A stretch of 64,000 bases of DNA, taken from NCBI GenBank assembly GCA_030168575.1, contig CP115555.1, forward strand, positions 1,600,212-1,664,211, in the 5' to 3' direction. The notes beneath the pieces are model-generated. The model searched no databases and was not told the DNA's origin. It was given only the letters and a program-made list of their open reading frames with translations. Positions 51,919 through 61,391 of this stretch are shown one piece after another. This DNA comes from Methanomassiliicoccales archaeon LGM-RCC1. Lineage in GTDB: Archaea > Thermoplasmatota > Thermoplasmata > Methanomassiliicoccales > Methanomethylophilaceae. A program made the translations under genes and the position numbers. How positions within the stretch are numbered: position 1 is the stretch's first letter; each line of letters opens with the position of its first letter.

Positions 51919-52899
51919 ATGGACAGCAACGTACGCCCGGATTCTATGGAACGTATCACAACGCCCGAACTCGCGGATGCATTCATCAAGGAACAGGTCG
52001 CAGCCCTGCAGAAACAGATCGGCGACGGAAAGGTGCTCCTTGCACTATCCGGAGGGGTCGACTCCTCTGTAGTCGCAGCGCTTCTCATCAAGGCCATCGG
52101 AAAGAACCTCACATGCGTCCACGTCAACCACGGACTCCTCAGGAAAGGGGAGGCCGAGCAGGTCATCGACGTGTTCCGCAACCAGATGCAGGCCAACCTG
52201 GTCTACGTGGATGCCACGGACAGGTTCCTCGACAAGCTCGCAGGAGTCTCCGACCCCGAGCAGAAGAGGAAGATCATCGGAAAGGAATTCATCGATGTCT
52301 TCGAGGAGGAGGCCAAGAAGGTAGAGGGATGCAAGTTCCTCGGACAGGGAACGATCTACCCCGACATCCTTGAGAGTCATGGAGTCAAGGCGCACCACAA
52401 TGTCGGAGGGCTTCCCGAGAAGTTCGGATTCGAGCTCGTCGAGCCTGTGAAGCTGCTGTTCAAGGACGAGGTCCGTGTGGTCGGTAAACAGCTGGGCCTA
52501 CCTGACAACATGGTCTACAGGCAGCCCTTCCCCGGACCCGGACTCGGTGTCAGATGCACCGGGGCCATCACAAGGGATCGTTTGGAGGCAGTACGCGAAT
52601 CTGATGCGATCCTCCGCGAGGAGTTCGCCAAGGCAGGACTCGAGGGCAAAGTGTGGCAGTACTTCACCGTCGTCCCGGACTACCGCTCCACCGGAGTCAA
52701 GGATGGGAAGCGCCTTTGGGACTGGCCTGTAATCATCCGTGCGGTCAACACCAAGGATGCCATGACCGCCACAGTAGAGGAGGTCCCCTGGCCGCTCCTC
52801 AACAAGATCACGCAGAGGATCCTGACCGAGGTCAAGGGCGTCAACCGTGTACTTTACGACCTCTCTCCCAAACCCTGCGCCACCATCGAGTGGGAATGA
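51919..52899 (+). CDS. guaAb: GMP synthase [glutamine-hydrolysing], ATP pyrophosphatase subunit B
   Basis: Converts XMP to GMP with ammonia from a separate glutaminase subunit, the usual archaeal two-protein form. The 326 residues have the PP-loop SGGVDSSV (about 45-52), CVHVNHGLLRKGE, the GQGTIYPD motif, and the C-terminal dimerisation domain ending LSPKPCATIEWE. ATG 51919 is used, with GAAGGTGA before it; the GTG at 51910 overlaps that site. A hairpin at 52907 follows. The guaAa partner is not in the window. Confidence 0.95.
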   Translation: MDSNVRPDSMERITTPELADAFIKEQVAALQKQIGDGKVLLALSGGVDSSVVAALLIKAIGKNLTCVHVNHGLLRKGEAEQVIDVFRNQMQANLVYVDATDRFLDKLAGVSDPEQKRKIIGKEFIDVFEEEAKKVEGCKFLGQGTIYPDILESHGVKAHHNVGGLPEKFGFELVEPVKLLFKDEVRVVGKQLGLPDNMVYRQPFPGPGLGVRCTGAITRDRLEAVRESDAILREEFAKAGLEGKVWQYFTVVPDYRSTGVKDGKRLWDWPVIIRAVNTKDAMTATVEEVPWPLLNKITQRILTEVKGVNRVLYDLSPKPCATIEWE

Positions 52900-52906
52900 T
52901 TCTTCA

Positions 52907-52924
52907 GCTGGGGGAGACCCCAGC
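52907..52924 (+). terminator. Hairpin after guaAb
   Basis: GCTGGGG (52907-52913) and CCCCAGC (52918-52924) form a perfect 7-bp stem with loop GAGA. It separates guaAb from the corrinoid gene group that follows. No long T-run is present. Confidence 0.5.
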
Positions 52925-52976
52925 CCCTTAACCATATCGTTTTATCCTCACCGGGCCATCTTTTCTCGGTGATCAT

Positions 52977-53513
52977 ATGGACGAGGATATCCGCAAAGAG
53001 CTCGGGCTTGTGCAGATCTACACAGGCAACGGAAAAGGCAAAACAACAGCCGCCCTCGGACTGTCTTTGAGGGCATCCGGAAGAGGATTGAAGGTTCTTT
53101 TCCTGCAGTTCCTGAAACCCGACGCGGGATACGGGGAGCAGATGGCCTGCTCGTGCCTCAAGAACATCACCGTGGTATCCATGGGGTTGGCCCATTTTGT
53201 CGGTAAAAATCCCAAGCAGGAGGATATCGATGCTGCCCATGTGGCCCTGAGAAAATCAGAGGAACTGATCTCCTCCGGAGAATTCGACATAGCCGTTCTG
53301 GATGAAGCCATGAACGCGGTCCGTTTAGGATTGATTACATCCAAGGAACTGATCGATTCCTTGGAGAAGAGACCGAAGAACGTGGAGATAGTCCTCACCG
53401 GAAGGGGCATGACCCCGGAACTCGAGGAATACGCGGACCTTATCACCGAGATGAAGCTTATCAAACACCCTATGGACAAGGGGATCGATGCCCGCAAGGG
53501 GATCGAGTATTGA
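52977..53513 (+). CDS. cobO: Cob(I)alamin adenosyltransferase, CobO/BtuR type
   Basis: Attaches the 5'-deoxyadenosyl ligand to corrinoids. The 178-residue protein has the P-loop YTGNGKGKTT (about 15-24), FLQFLKPDAGYGEQ, the VLDEAMNAVRLGL Walker-B-like segment (about 116-128) and VLTGRGMTPEL (about 140-150), diagnostic of the CobA/BtuR class and not PduO. GGTGAT lies just before ATG 52977. It begins a group with a flavin reductase and CobN, consistent with corrinoid synthesis or salvage. Confidence 0.92.
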   Translation: MDEDIRKELGLVQIYTGNGKGKTTAALGLSLRASGRGLKVLFLQFLKPDAGYGEQMACSCLKNITVVSMGLAHFVGKNPKQEDIDAAHVALRKSEELISSGEFDIAVLDEAMNAVRLGLITSKELIDSLEKRPKNVEIVLTGRGMTPELEEYADLITEMKLIKHPMDKGIDARKGIEY

Positions 53514-53521
53514 GTGATAAC

Positions 53522-54076
53522 ATGAGGAGACTTTTGTTCATAGTGGGTTCGATACGGAAAGGATCGTTCAACCGTCAGCTGTCATCGATGGCGGCGGATA
53601 TCGTCAAGGACTGGGCTGTGGTGGATTACATGGATATCTCTACCTTTCCGCTTATGAATCAAGATGTCGAGTTCCCTGCTCCATCCGCTGTATCGGAAGC
53701 GCGGAAACAGTTGGCGGAATGCGATGCGGTTTGGATATTCACCCCGGAATACAACCATTCCATCCCTGGTCCCCTGAAGAATGCCATGGATTGGCTCAGC
53801 CGTCCTCTGGATCCACAGGATCCCGACAGGGTGTCTGCAGTGAAAGGAAAGAAGGCCATCATCTGCGGTGCAGGTGGCGGGAAGAAGACCGAATTCTCCC
53901 GCAAGGCCCTCGACGAGATGCTGTCCTTCATAGGTATGGAGGTCATCGGCGGAGACGGCTGCGGATTCGCTTTGGATAGAAGGGCATTCGCCGAGAACAT
54001 ATGGGAACCTGGTGACGACGTGAAAGATGCTCTGAAGGTACAGGCAGCGATGCTGAAAGAACATACCGAAAACTGA
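53522..54076 (+). CDS. NADPH-dependent FMN reductase family flavoprotein
   Basis: A 184-residue flavodoxin-fold protein with the FMN loop GSIRKGSFNRQL (about 9-20) and the second loop TPEYNHSIPGPLKNAMDWLS (about 73-92), classic for the FMN-dependent NADPH reductase family. ATG 53522 follows GTGAT; a TTG at 53510 is less likely. It sits nine bases after cobO; reducing Co(II) corrinoid to Co(I) for adenosylation would fit, but this is inferred only from position. Confidence 0.8.
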   Translation: MRRLLFIVGSIRKGSFNRQLSSMAADIVKDWAVVDYMDISTFPLMNQDVEFPAPSAVSEARKQLAECDAVWIFTPEYNHSIPGPLKNAMDWLSRPLDPQDPDRVSAVKGKKAIICGAGGGKKTEFSRKALDEMLSFIGMEVIGGDGCGFALDRRAFAENIWEPGDDVKDALKVQAAMLKEHTEN

Positions 54077-54123
54077 AAAGTAATACTCTGGCACAGAGGA
54101 TTATTATCTCTGTTTGAACCATA

Positions 54124-54130
54124 CATCCAA
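54124..54130. promoter_or_regulatory. CATCCAA motif just before cobN
   Basis: The motif TTGGATG (here read as CATCCAA) lies between a TATA-like GATTATTATC (near 54098-54107) and the cobN start. The same 7-mer stands before both ABC importers. Confidence 0.35.
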
Positions 54131-54137
54131 TGCAATC

Positions 54138-57100
54138 ATGACAGTCAACATCGTACACGTCTCATTCGGGATGATGGATCCGACAACGTTCATAGAACCT
54201 GCTGCCAAGGTCTCCGAGACAGAGAGCATCCCGATTGCAGTGAGCTGCGGCAGAGCGGACGAGATAAAGAACGACATACTTGCCCAGCATGAGATCATAA
54301 ATAGGATGCTGGAAGCGGACTTCGTTCTCATCAGATGTCAGAAGGACCCTTTCGATGACGAGTTCTTCAAGAAGATCGAGACCAGACTCCCCGGGTGCAA
54401 ATGCGTCATGGTATTCTGCCCCACTCCGGACGTAGCACAGCTGACCCGCAAGTACTTCAACGGGTCCGACGAGGACTTCCAACTGCTGTTCGAATACGCG
54501 TCGAACCGCGGATTCGACAATGATGTCGGCATCATATACTGGCTGCTGAACCATATGGGCCTGGTGAAGGGAAAGATCCCTGATCCGAAGACCCCCAGGA
54601 AGCACGGCGTGTACCATCCTGATTTCCCTATCGATGTCTCGCTAGAGGATTACAAGAAACATTTGGTTGCCGGAAAGCCCACTATCGGATTGCTTTTCGT
54701 AGCCACCTACTGGGTTTACAGGAACCTGAGGCACATCGACTCGTTCATCCGCAGAGCGGAGGAGAACGATCTGAATATAATACCGGTGTTCTTCGAATCC
54801 ACATCCGGCCTCACAGGAAAGGAGACTCCGGAGATCGTCAGGAACTACTTTACCGAGGATGGGATCGTCATAATCGACACGCTTGTGATGAACACACCCT
54901 TCAGCCAGACGGACAGCTCCTACGAGATCGAGTTCAACTTCTACCGCAGGGTCCTCAATGTTCCCGTCATCAATGCCATGCTGATCAACGGCGAATTCAA
55001 GGATTACGAGGCCATTTCCAAAGGTGGTGCTTCGAAGGAATTCGCCTTCCAGAGCTCCTGGGCTGAGATGGACGGTGAGATCATCAGCGTCCCCATAGCA
55101 CAGACCGTCAAGGACAAGTCTGGGAAGAGAGTCAACATCCCCCTTGACGACCGCATCGACCATCTTCTGACCCTCGTAGGCAATTGGACGGACCTCAGGA
55201 GGACACCCAGGAAGGACAAGAGGATCGCCATCATAATGTACCAATCTAGGCCAGACTTCGGAGCCATAGGCAGCGCCGCCGGACTGGACGGCCCTGAAAG
55301 CGCCGTTAGGATACTCAAGAGACTGAAGGAGGAAGGTTACACCCTCGACCACATTCCCGAGGACGGAAAGGCTCTGATCGAGGAGATGCTCGACAACGTC
55401 ACCAACAATCTGGACTGGACAACCTCGGAGAATGTGGCGAAGAATTCTGTCGCCCTCATACCTAAGACGGACTATGCCGAATGGTATTCATCGATTCCCG
55501 ATTTCATCAGAGAAAAGATGGAGGAGAAATGGGGCGAACCCATGGGCGACGTCATGGTCGAGAAGGGCAAGGCCATCATCCCCGGTGTTGTCAACGGCAA
55601 CATCCTGATCACCGTCCAGCCGATGAGGTCCTGGTTGGATGCCTGCGACTCCATGATACACGATCCCGAGCTGGTCATGCCTCATCAATATGTAGCATTC
55701 TACAGATGGCTGAAGGAGGGATTCGGCGTGAACGCCGTGATCCACCTCGGCACCCACGGCACCCTAGAATGGCTTCCGGGCAAGGGTGGTTCACTATCCG
55801 GCAAATGCTGTCCCGATATCGTGCTGAACGGCATACCTAACATCTACCCGTTCCAGATGGACGACCCGGGAGAGGGTCTGCAAGCCAAGAGAAGATCGGA
55901 AGCTGTCCTGGTGGGATACACCTGCACCCCTATGGTCAAGGCTGACAGCTATGGCGATGCCGCTATACTGGAAGGGTTGCTCCAAGAGTACCTGAAGAAC
56001 AAGGAGAACATCACAGGGGACAGGAAGAGGGTGCTCATCGACAGGATGAAGGAACTAGCATTCAAAACATCCATGGCCGAGGACCTGGGATGGGGCGAGG
56101 ATGTCTCCGATGAACAAGTGATAAAAGACCTGCCGGAACTCAACGACCGTATACAGGAGGCAGGGAACGAACTGATCCGCGATGGGCTCCACATCCTGGG
56201 AAGGATCCCCGAGGGAACGATGAGGGAGGAATATGTCAACTCCTTCACGAGGATCGGTTTCGCCAATAGACCTTCGTTACCCAGAGCACTCAAAGATTCA
56301 GGATACACGGGTGACGAAATCCGGCTGGCAAGGGACCTCATATCATCTTTCTCGGAACTAGGATACGATTACGACGAATGTATCTCCAAAGCAAGAGGAT
56401 CGGTACCATCGCCAACCGCAGGCCTTGATGTGATAGTATCGTACATATGTGCACAGCTCCAAGACAAACTGGATGCCACTGAGGAGGAATTGGATGCGGT
56501 CGTCGAGGCATTGGACGGACAATATGTTATGCCCGGACCATCCGGAGCACCAACTCGCAGCGGCCCAGACATCCTCCCGCCCGGAAGGAACTACTACGGA
56601 TTGGATCCCGCCACCGTCCCCAGTCAGTCGGCCTGGGAGGTCGGGAAGAAGAACGCCGACATCATGCTGGAGAAGTACAGATCCGAGAAAGGCGCATATC
56701 CAAGACATGTCGGACTCATAGTATGGGCCACGGACACGCTCAAGACAAACGGAGAGGACATTGGATATGCGTTATGGCTGATGGGTGTCAGGCCTGTCTG
56801 GACAGGTACCACTGTCAGCGGCCTGGAGGTCATCCCGATATCCGAACTCGGAAGGCCCAGGATCGACGTATCCATACGCATAACCGGACTGTTCAGGGAC
56901 GTCTTCCACAACCTGATCGAACTCCTTGATGACGCCGTATCGCTGGTGTCCGAATTGGATGAGGACGACGAGAACAACGCCATCGCCGCCAACTACCGCA
57001 GGGAGGTCACCGAGAGCATTGCATCCGGCCTCGCCGAGGACGAGGCACGCAGGAACGCATCGATAAGGATATTCGGATGCCCTCCGGGAGCGTACGGTTC

Positions 57101-57788
57101 GGGAATGAACAAGTCCATTGAGAGCAGCGACTGGAAGGACCTCAGTGACCTGTCGAAGCAGTACTCCGACTGGGGGTCCTTCGCCTACGGAAGGGGCATC
57201 GAAGGTAAACAGATGACCAAACAATTCAAGAAGCGCTTCGCTGCCAGCGAGGCAATCGTAAAGAACATGCCCGACAAGGAGATCGGTCTTGTCGACATGG
57301 ACGATGTCTATGGTTACCTCGGCGGTCTGACGGCATTCGTCAAGTCATCGGGCAATGAGGAAGTCTCGGCATATGTAGGCGATACTTCAGACAGCTCGGA
57401 CATCAAGGTCAGGTCTTCGTCCGATGCACTGAAGCTCACATTCAGGAGTCAGATTCAGAACCCCAAGTTCATACAGGGTCTGATGAGGCACGGTTACGCA
57501 GGAGCCAACGAAGTGTCCAAGTTCACAGGCTACCTCTTCGGATGGGATGCCACATCTAAGACCATGGAGAAATGGATGTACGACGGCCTTGCGGAATCCT
57601 ATCTGTTGGATCCTGAGGTGTATAAATGGATGCACGATGAGAATCCCTTCGCTGCCATGAACGTGGTCAAGATCCTCGAAGAAGCGATCGCAAGAGAGAT
57701 GTGGGATGCCGACGACGAGATGAAGGAGAAGCTCGAAGACATCTACATGGATCTAGAGGGCAAGATCGAAGAGCTCACCGACAGATGA
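54138..57788 (+). CDS. cobN: Cobaltochelatase large subunit CobN (Mg-chelatase H family)
   Basis: Inserts cobalt into a corrin ring with an AAA+ motor pair. The 1216-residue protein covers the family length with GLDGPESAVR near 390, HLGTHGTLEWLPGKGGSLSG (about 535-554), IYPFQMDDPGEG, and a C-terminal domain with GCPPGAYGSG and GYAGANEVSKF. ATG 54138 (MTVNIVHVSFGMMD) is used; the TTG at 54114 would add eight residues. CobS/CobT or ChlI/ChlD partners are not in this window. A cofactor F430-type nickel chelatase is not excluded in principle, but the neighbouring cobO favours cobalt. Confidence 0.88.
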   Translation: MTVNIVHVSFGMMDPTTFIEPAAKVSETESIPIAVSCGRADEIKNDILAQHEIINRMLEADFVLIRCQKDPFDDEFFKKIETRLPGCKCVMVFCPTPDVAQLTRKYFNGSDEDFQLLFEYASNRGFDNDVGIIYWLLNHMGLVKGKIPDPKTPRKHGVYHPDFPIDVSLEDYKKHLVAGKPTIGLLFVATYWVYRNLRHIDSFIRRAEENDLNIIPVFFESTSGLTGKETPEIVRNYFTEDGIVIIDTLVMNTPFSQTDSSYEIEFNFYRRVLNVPVINAMLINGEFKDYEAISKGGASKEFAFQSSWAEMDGEIISVPIAQTVKDKSGKRVNIPLDDRIDHLLTLVGNWTDLRRTPRKDKRIAIIMYQSRPDFGAIGSAAGLDGPESAVRILKRLKEEGYTLDHIPEDGKALIEEMLDNVTNNLDWTTSENVAKNSVALIPKTDYAEWYSSIPDFIREKMEEKWGEPMGDVMVEKGKAIIPGVVNGNILITVQPMRSWLDACDSMIHDPELVMPHQYVAFYRWLKEGFGVNAVIHLGTHGTLEWLPGKGGSLSGKCCPDIVLNGIPNIYPFQMDDPGEGLQAKRRSEAVLVGYTCTPMVKADSYGDAAILEGLLQEYLKNKENITGDRKRVLIDRMKELAFKTSMAEDLGWGEDVSDEQVIKDLPELNDRIQEAGNELIRDGLHILGRIPEGTMREEYVNSFTRIGFANRPSLPRALKDSGYTGDEIRLARDLISSFSELGYDYDECISKARGSVPSPTAGLDVIVSYICAQLQDKLDATEEELDAVVEALDGQYVMPGPSGAPTRSGPDILPPGRNYYGLDPATVPSQSAWEVGKKNADIMLEKYRSEKGAYPRHVGLIVWATDTLKTNGEDIGYALWLMGVRPVWTGTTVSGLEVIPISELGRPRIDVSIRITGLFRDVFHNLIELLDDAVSLVSELDEDDENNAIAANYRREVTESIASGLAEDEARRNASIRIFGCPPGAYGSGMNKSIESSDWKDLSDLSKQYSDWGSFAYGRGIEGKQMTKQFKKRFAASEAIVKNMPDKEIGLVDMDDVYGYLGGLTAFVKSSGNEEVSAYVGDTSDSSDIKVRSSSDALKLTFRSQIQNPKFIQGLMRHGYAGANEVSKFTGYLFGWDATSKTMEKWMYDGLAESYLLDPEVYKWMHDENPFAAMNVVKILEEAIAREMWDADDEMKEKLEDIYMDLEGKIEELTDR

Positions 57789-57906
57789 TGTTGAATTACA
57801 TCCTTGAAAAGGATAAAAATCGTAAGAACAGAATTTTACTTACTATTTTTTGAAGGATCGAGTATGCAAACGTGACCCTTGAATCCTGTTTATCGTTGAA
57901 GAAGAA

Positions 57907-57980
57907 TGGGGTCGGGAGAGGGGATCGAACCCCCGTATGCGGATCTGCAGTCCGCCACATAGCCACTGTGTTACCCCGAC
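57907..57980 (-). tRNA. tRNA-Cys(GCA)
   Basis: Minus-strand acceptor GTCGGGG pairs with TCCCGAC (one G-U), the anticodon stem GCGGA/TCCGC closes loop CTGCAGA with anticodon GCA, and the T stem GGGGG/CCCTC has loop TTCGATC. After the acceptor comes C at 57910 and then CCA (57907-57909). A C discriminator is odd, since U73 is the usual cysteine identity base; the tRNA body ends at 57910. Confidence 0.92.
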
Positions 57981-58017
57981 GCTGGCAGTAGGATTGGTTC
58001 GGGATATATAATACTAA

Positions 58018-58437
58018 TCAGCGTTTTTTGTACAGCTCATCGCCCTTCTTGAAAGCGTCGAAACCGCCCTTGGCATCGCCCTTCTTGAACAGCAGCTCAC
58101 CGAGATCGTACCAAGCTTTGGCATCGTTGGGATTCAGCTCCAAACGGAGCTTCAAGTGCGCTATAGCATCATCGAGTTTTCCCTTCTCCGCAAGGGTCTT
58201 GCTGTACTCGCGGCCGTTGGTCTCCTCGTCCCTTACCCTCATCATCTCCATCTGTGCTTTGTTTATGATGACCTTGATGGCGTTATCCGATATCCAAGGA
58301 TATCTGCTTTGGGTGATCCTCTTAAAAGGCTCCACCTCGTCCCAATCGATGGTGCATTCCCTGCCCTTGAAAATCTTACGGGGAACATCCACGGTCATGC
58401 TTCCGTGGATGACTGTAATGTGATCTGCTTGTGTCAT
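58018..58437 (-). CDS. TPR-containing protein
   Basis: A 139-residue protein. The first 85 residues (MTQADHITVIHGSM, then VDVPRKIFKGRECTIDWDEV) are of no known family; the last 60 contain a TPR pair (AIAHLKLRLELNPNDAKAWY, DLGELLFKKGDAKGGFDAFK). ATG 58437 overlaps the pyrK stop as ATGA, showing coupling. It may be an adaptor; function unknown. Confidence 0.65.
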   Translation of the reverse strand: MTQADHITVIHGSMTVDVPRKIFKGRECTIDWDEVEPFKRITQSRYPWISDNAIKVIINKAQMEMMRVRDEETNGREYSKTLAEKGKLDDAIAHLKLRLELNPNDAKAWYDLGELLFKKGDAKGGFDAFKKGDELYKKR

Positions 58438-59201
58438 GGCCTGAACTTGACGATGCGCCCGCACTCGTCCCTTCTGGAGACTCCGAACTCCTTGAGCTCG
58501 GCTATCTGATCCTTGGTGAAAACCGGTCCATCCTTGCAGATGCGCTTGTCATCCATGACGCAGCATCCGCATACTCCGGCACCGCACTTCATGTACCTCT
58601 CCAGAGAGAGTTGGCAGTCCTGGTCGAGCTCCTCGCAGGCCTTGAACATGAAGTAGAGCATTACCTCTGGTCCGCAAGCTATGACATAGTCGTAGGACCT
58701 CTCCTTCAGGACCTCTCTCATGAGCTGTACCGCGTTGCCGTGGAACCCCATACTGCCGTCATCTGTTGCGAGCATCAGATTGGAAGTGTGCTTCCTGGCC
58801 GTATCGAGCATGATGAGGTCATTGTTGGAACGGGCTGCGATTATGGTGTCTGCACCGGTCTCGACGACTGCAGGCATTATGGCGGCGGTACCCACACCGC
58901 CTCCGATGATCAGTATGTTGTTGCTGCTGAGATCGAATCCGTTGCCGAACGGACCTCTGATGGAGAGTCTGTCTCCTACCTTGTACTCGTGCAGCTTCTT
59001 GGTCGCATCTCCTATGGCCTTGACGGTTATGCTCTTGGTGTGCTCCGAAATGCCCGATACGGACATCGGGATCTCATCGGTTCCCGGGATCCAGATCATT
59101 ATGAACTGTCCGGGCTTCACCTTGGCCTCCCAATCGAAAACGAAGGTCTTGGTGTCATAGGCCTCCTCGATGATCTCCTTGATCTGAACAACTTCACTCA
59201 T
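58434..59201 (-). CDS. pyrK: Dihydroorotate dehydrogenase electron-transfer subunit PyrK
   Basis: FAD and [2Fe-2S] subunit that passes electrons from dihydroorotate oxidation to NAD. The 255 residues begin MSEVVQIKEIIEEA, with the FAD motif GDRLSIRGPFGNGF (about 76-89), GGGVGTAA for NAD binding, and the 2Fe-2S motif CGAGVCGCCVMDDKRIC (about 206-222). ATG 59201 is preceded by GGTAGGTG and overlaps the pyrD stop by eight bases. Confidence 0.9.
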   Translation of the reverse strand: MSEVVQIKEIIEEAYDTKTFVFDWEAKVKPGQFIMIWIPGTDEIPMSVSGISEHTKSITVKAIGDATKKLHEYKVGDRLSIRGPFGNGFDLSSNNILIIGGGVGTAAIMPAVVETGADTIIAARSNNDLIMLDTARKHTSNLMLATDDGSMGFHGNAVQLMREVLKERSYDYVIACGPEVMLYFMFKACEELDQDCQLSLERYMKCGAGVCGCCVMDDKRICKDGPVFTKDQIAELKEFGVSRRDECGRIVKFRP

Positions 59202-60099
59202 GGGCGGCACCTACCATCGAAGCGATTGAGGAGTAGCCGTACTCCTCCATGAAATCCGACAATCCCTGGTTGATCTCCTGGAAGACCTCCAGCCCTCTGG
59301 TGCCGACTGCGCTTCCGATCTGGAAAGCGCATGCACCGGCCATTATGTACTCTGCGGCATCCCTCCAATCGGAGATCCCTCCGACTCCTATCAAGGGAAT
59401 GTCCAATGCGGTCTTCAGATCATAGATCGCCCTGACTCCCACTGGCTTGACGGCTTCTCCCGAGAGGCCGCAGAACTTGTTGCTCATTATCGGCCTGGCG
59501 AATTCGGGGGAGATGACCATGGCCTTGAGTGTGTTGATAGCGACTATCGCATCCCCGCCCGCATCCTGGACAGCCTGTCCGATCTGCGTGAGGATGTGCG
59601 TGTTGGGCGTGAGCTTCGCCCATACCGGTATCGATACGGCGGACTTGACCGCAGAGACGATGTTCTTGACCATGACGGGGTCGGTACCGACCTCCATGCC
59701 GTATCCTTTGGCATGAGGACAGGACAGATTGAGCTCCACCGCACAAGCACCGTAGTCCTCCATCTTCCCTGCCAAGGTCGAGAAGTCGTTGGGCCCGGCT
59801 CCATAGATGGAACCGATGATCTTTCCCTTGGAGGTTGCAATCCTCATCTCGTCCCTGAAGAGTTCGATTCCGGGGTTGGGGAGGCCCATCGCGTTGACGT
59901 ATCCTCCCTTGACCTCCATGAAGCATGGATTGTCATGACCGGGGTTCGGCTCCATACCGATGGATTTCGTGACCGCCGCTCCGGCTCCCGATTCCAATAC
60001 GCGGACCAGGGAGTCTCCGGTCTCGTCCATAATTCCGGAAGCGATCATGCCCGGCTTCTGCAGGGTGATGCTTCCGATCTCCGTCTTCAAGGATACCAT
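59194..60099 (-). CDS. pyrD: Dihydroorotate dehydrogenase, class 1B catalytic subunit
   Basis: Oxidises dihydroorotate to orotate in pyrimidine synthesis, with FMN. The 301-residue TIM barrel has KSIGMEPNPGHDNPC, NAMGLPNPG, and the catalytic cysteine C127 in ELNLSCPHAKG; later GLSGEAVKPVGVR and GVGGISDWRDAAEYIMAGA bind the FMN phosphate. Cysteine as base and the partner PyrK identify type 1B. First gene of the pyrD-pyrK-TPR operon. Confidence 0.94.
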   Translation of the reverse strand: MVSLKTEIGSITLQKPGMIASGIMDETGDSLVRVLESGAGAAVTKSIGMEPNPGHDNPCFMEVKGGYVNAMGLPNPGIELFRDEMRIATSKGKIIGSIYGAGPNDFSTLAGKMEDYGACAVELNLSCPHAKGYGMEVGTDPVMVKNIVSAVKSAVSIPVWAKLTPNTHILTQIGQAVQDAGGDAIVAINTLKAMVISPEFARPIMSNKFCGLSGEAVKPVGVRAIYDLKTALDIPLIGVGGISDWRDAAEYIMAGACAFQIGSAVGTRGLEVFQEINQGLSDFMEEYGYSSIASMVGAAHE

Positions 60100-60156
60100 G
60101 CTTGACCGATACAGTCCATCAATATTAGTCTGTCCGTCCCCGCGCGTGAAGCAAGG

Positions 60157-60164
60157 TTAATAAA
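60157..60164 (+). promoter_or_regulatory. TATA box of the cysteine desulfurase gene
   Basis: TTAATAAA lies about 25 bases before ATG 60186, and no ribosome-binding site is present between, suggesting a leaderless transcript and supporting this start over the TTG at 60177. Confidence 0.5.
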
Positions 60165-60185
60165 TGGCCCCATGGATTGAGAAAC

Positions 60186-61391
60186 ATGGACATGGAGCCT
60201 TTCCGTCAGGACTTTCCCACCATCCGCAAGAAGGTTGGGATTTACCTCGACAGTGCATGTCAGACCCTGAGACCCGACAAGGTGATCAGGTCCATGGACG
60301 AGTACTATGAGGATTACCCTGCATGCGGCGGGCGCAGCGTCCATGCGATGGCCACCAAGGTTTCTCTGGCCATCGACGATACCAGATCCGAATTGGCATC
60401 GTTCTTCGGCACTTCCGATCCGGAATGCTATGTGTTCACCAAGAACACCACCGAGGGGATCAACACGGCCGCATTCGGACTAGGTCTGAAGAAAGGAGAT
60501 GTCGTCGTCACCACGGATGCGGAACACAACTCCAATCATGTCCCTTGGTTGAAGCTAAGGGACACGGTAGGTATCGAGCGCCGTTTCTCCAAGTCGGGGA
60601 ACACGGGTGAGTTCGATATCGAGTCCTTCAAATCCTGCATGGATAAGAGGGTGAAAGTTGTATCCGTCCAACACTCCAACAATGTCACCGGCTGCTCTGT
60701 GCCAGTCAAGGCTGTCACGGAGATCGCTCACGACTACGGGGCCACCGTTATCATCGACGGTGCTCAAGCCGCTCCGCACATGCCTGTGGACCTCAAGAAG
60801 ATCGATGCGGACATCTACTGTTTCTCCATGCACAAGATGCTCGGACCCTCGGGAATGGGTGTGATGTACGGCAAGAGAGAGGTCCTCGAGAGGATGCAGC
60901 CCCTGACCCTGGGAGGAGGCACAGTGGGTTTGGCCACTTATGAGGATGTCACCCTTGCGCCCATTCCGGACAGGTTCGAGGCAGGTCTCCTGAACTATGC
61001 CGGGATCATCGGGACGAAAGCGGCATTAGAGTATCTCTCCAAAGTCGGGATGGACAACGTGGAGAAATGGGACACCGAGCTCATGAAGAGAGCGATGGGC
61101 AATCTGGAGGATATCAAGGGACTCCATTACGTCGGCCCCGAGCAGCCCGGCAAGAGGTGCGGAGTCCTGTCGTTCAACATAGACGGTCTGGTATCCCATG
61201 ACATCGCCATGATGCTCGACAGCATGTCCAACGTGATGATCCGCAGCGGAATGCACTGCGCACATCCCTTCTATGTCTCCAGGGCGGTCGACGGAAGCGC
61301 CAGAGCCTCCACTTATCTCTACAACACGCCTGAGGAGATGGACGTCTTCACATCCACGGTCAGGAAGATCGCCGAGACCTTCGGCGAGTGA
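60186..61391 (+). CDS. Cysteine desulfurase, SufS/CsdA type
   Basis: PLP enzyme that removes sulfur from cysteine for Fe-S clusters and thio-modifications. The 401-residue protein has the conserved DAEHNSNHVPW (PLP-stacking His near 117), DGAQAAPH (about 194-201), the PLP lysine in FSMHKMLGPSGMG (near 216) and the persulfide cysteine in RSGMHCAHP (near 357), which places it in group II. No scaffold gene is beside it. Its last 32 bases overlap the convergent pilin-like gene. Confidence 0.88.
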   Translation: MDMEPFRQDFPTIRKKVGIYLDSACQTLRPDKVIRSMDEYYEDYPACGGRSVHAMATKVSLAIDDTRSELASFFGTSDPECYVFTKNTTEGINTAAFGLGLKKGDVVVTTDAEHNSNHVPWLKLRDTVGIERRFSKSGNTGEFDIESFKSCMDKRVKVVSVQHSNNVTGCSVPVKAVTEIAHDYGATVIIDGAQAAPHMPVDLKKIDADIYCFSMHKMLGPSGMGVMYGKREVLERMQPLTLGGGTVGLATYEDVTLAPIPDRFEAGLLNYAGIIGTKAALEYLSKVGMDNVEKWDTELMKRAMGNLEDIKGLHYVGPEQPGKRCGVLSFNIDGLVSHDIAMMLDSMSNVMIRSGMHCAHPFYVSRAVDGSARASTYLYNTPEEMDVFTSTVRKIAETFGE

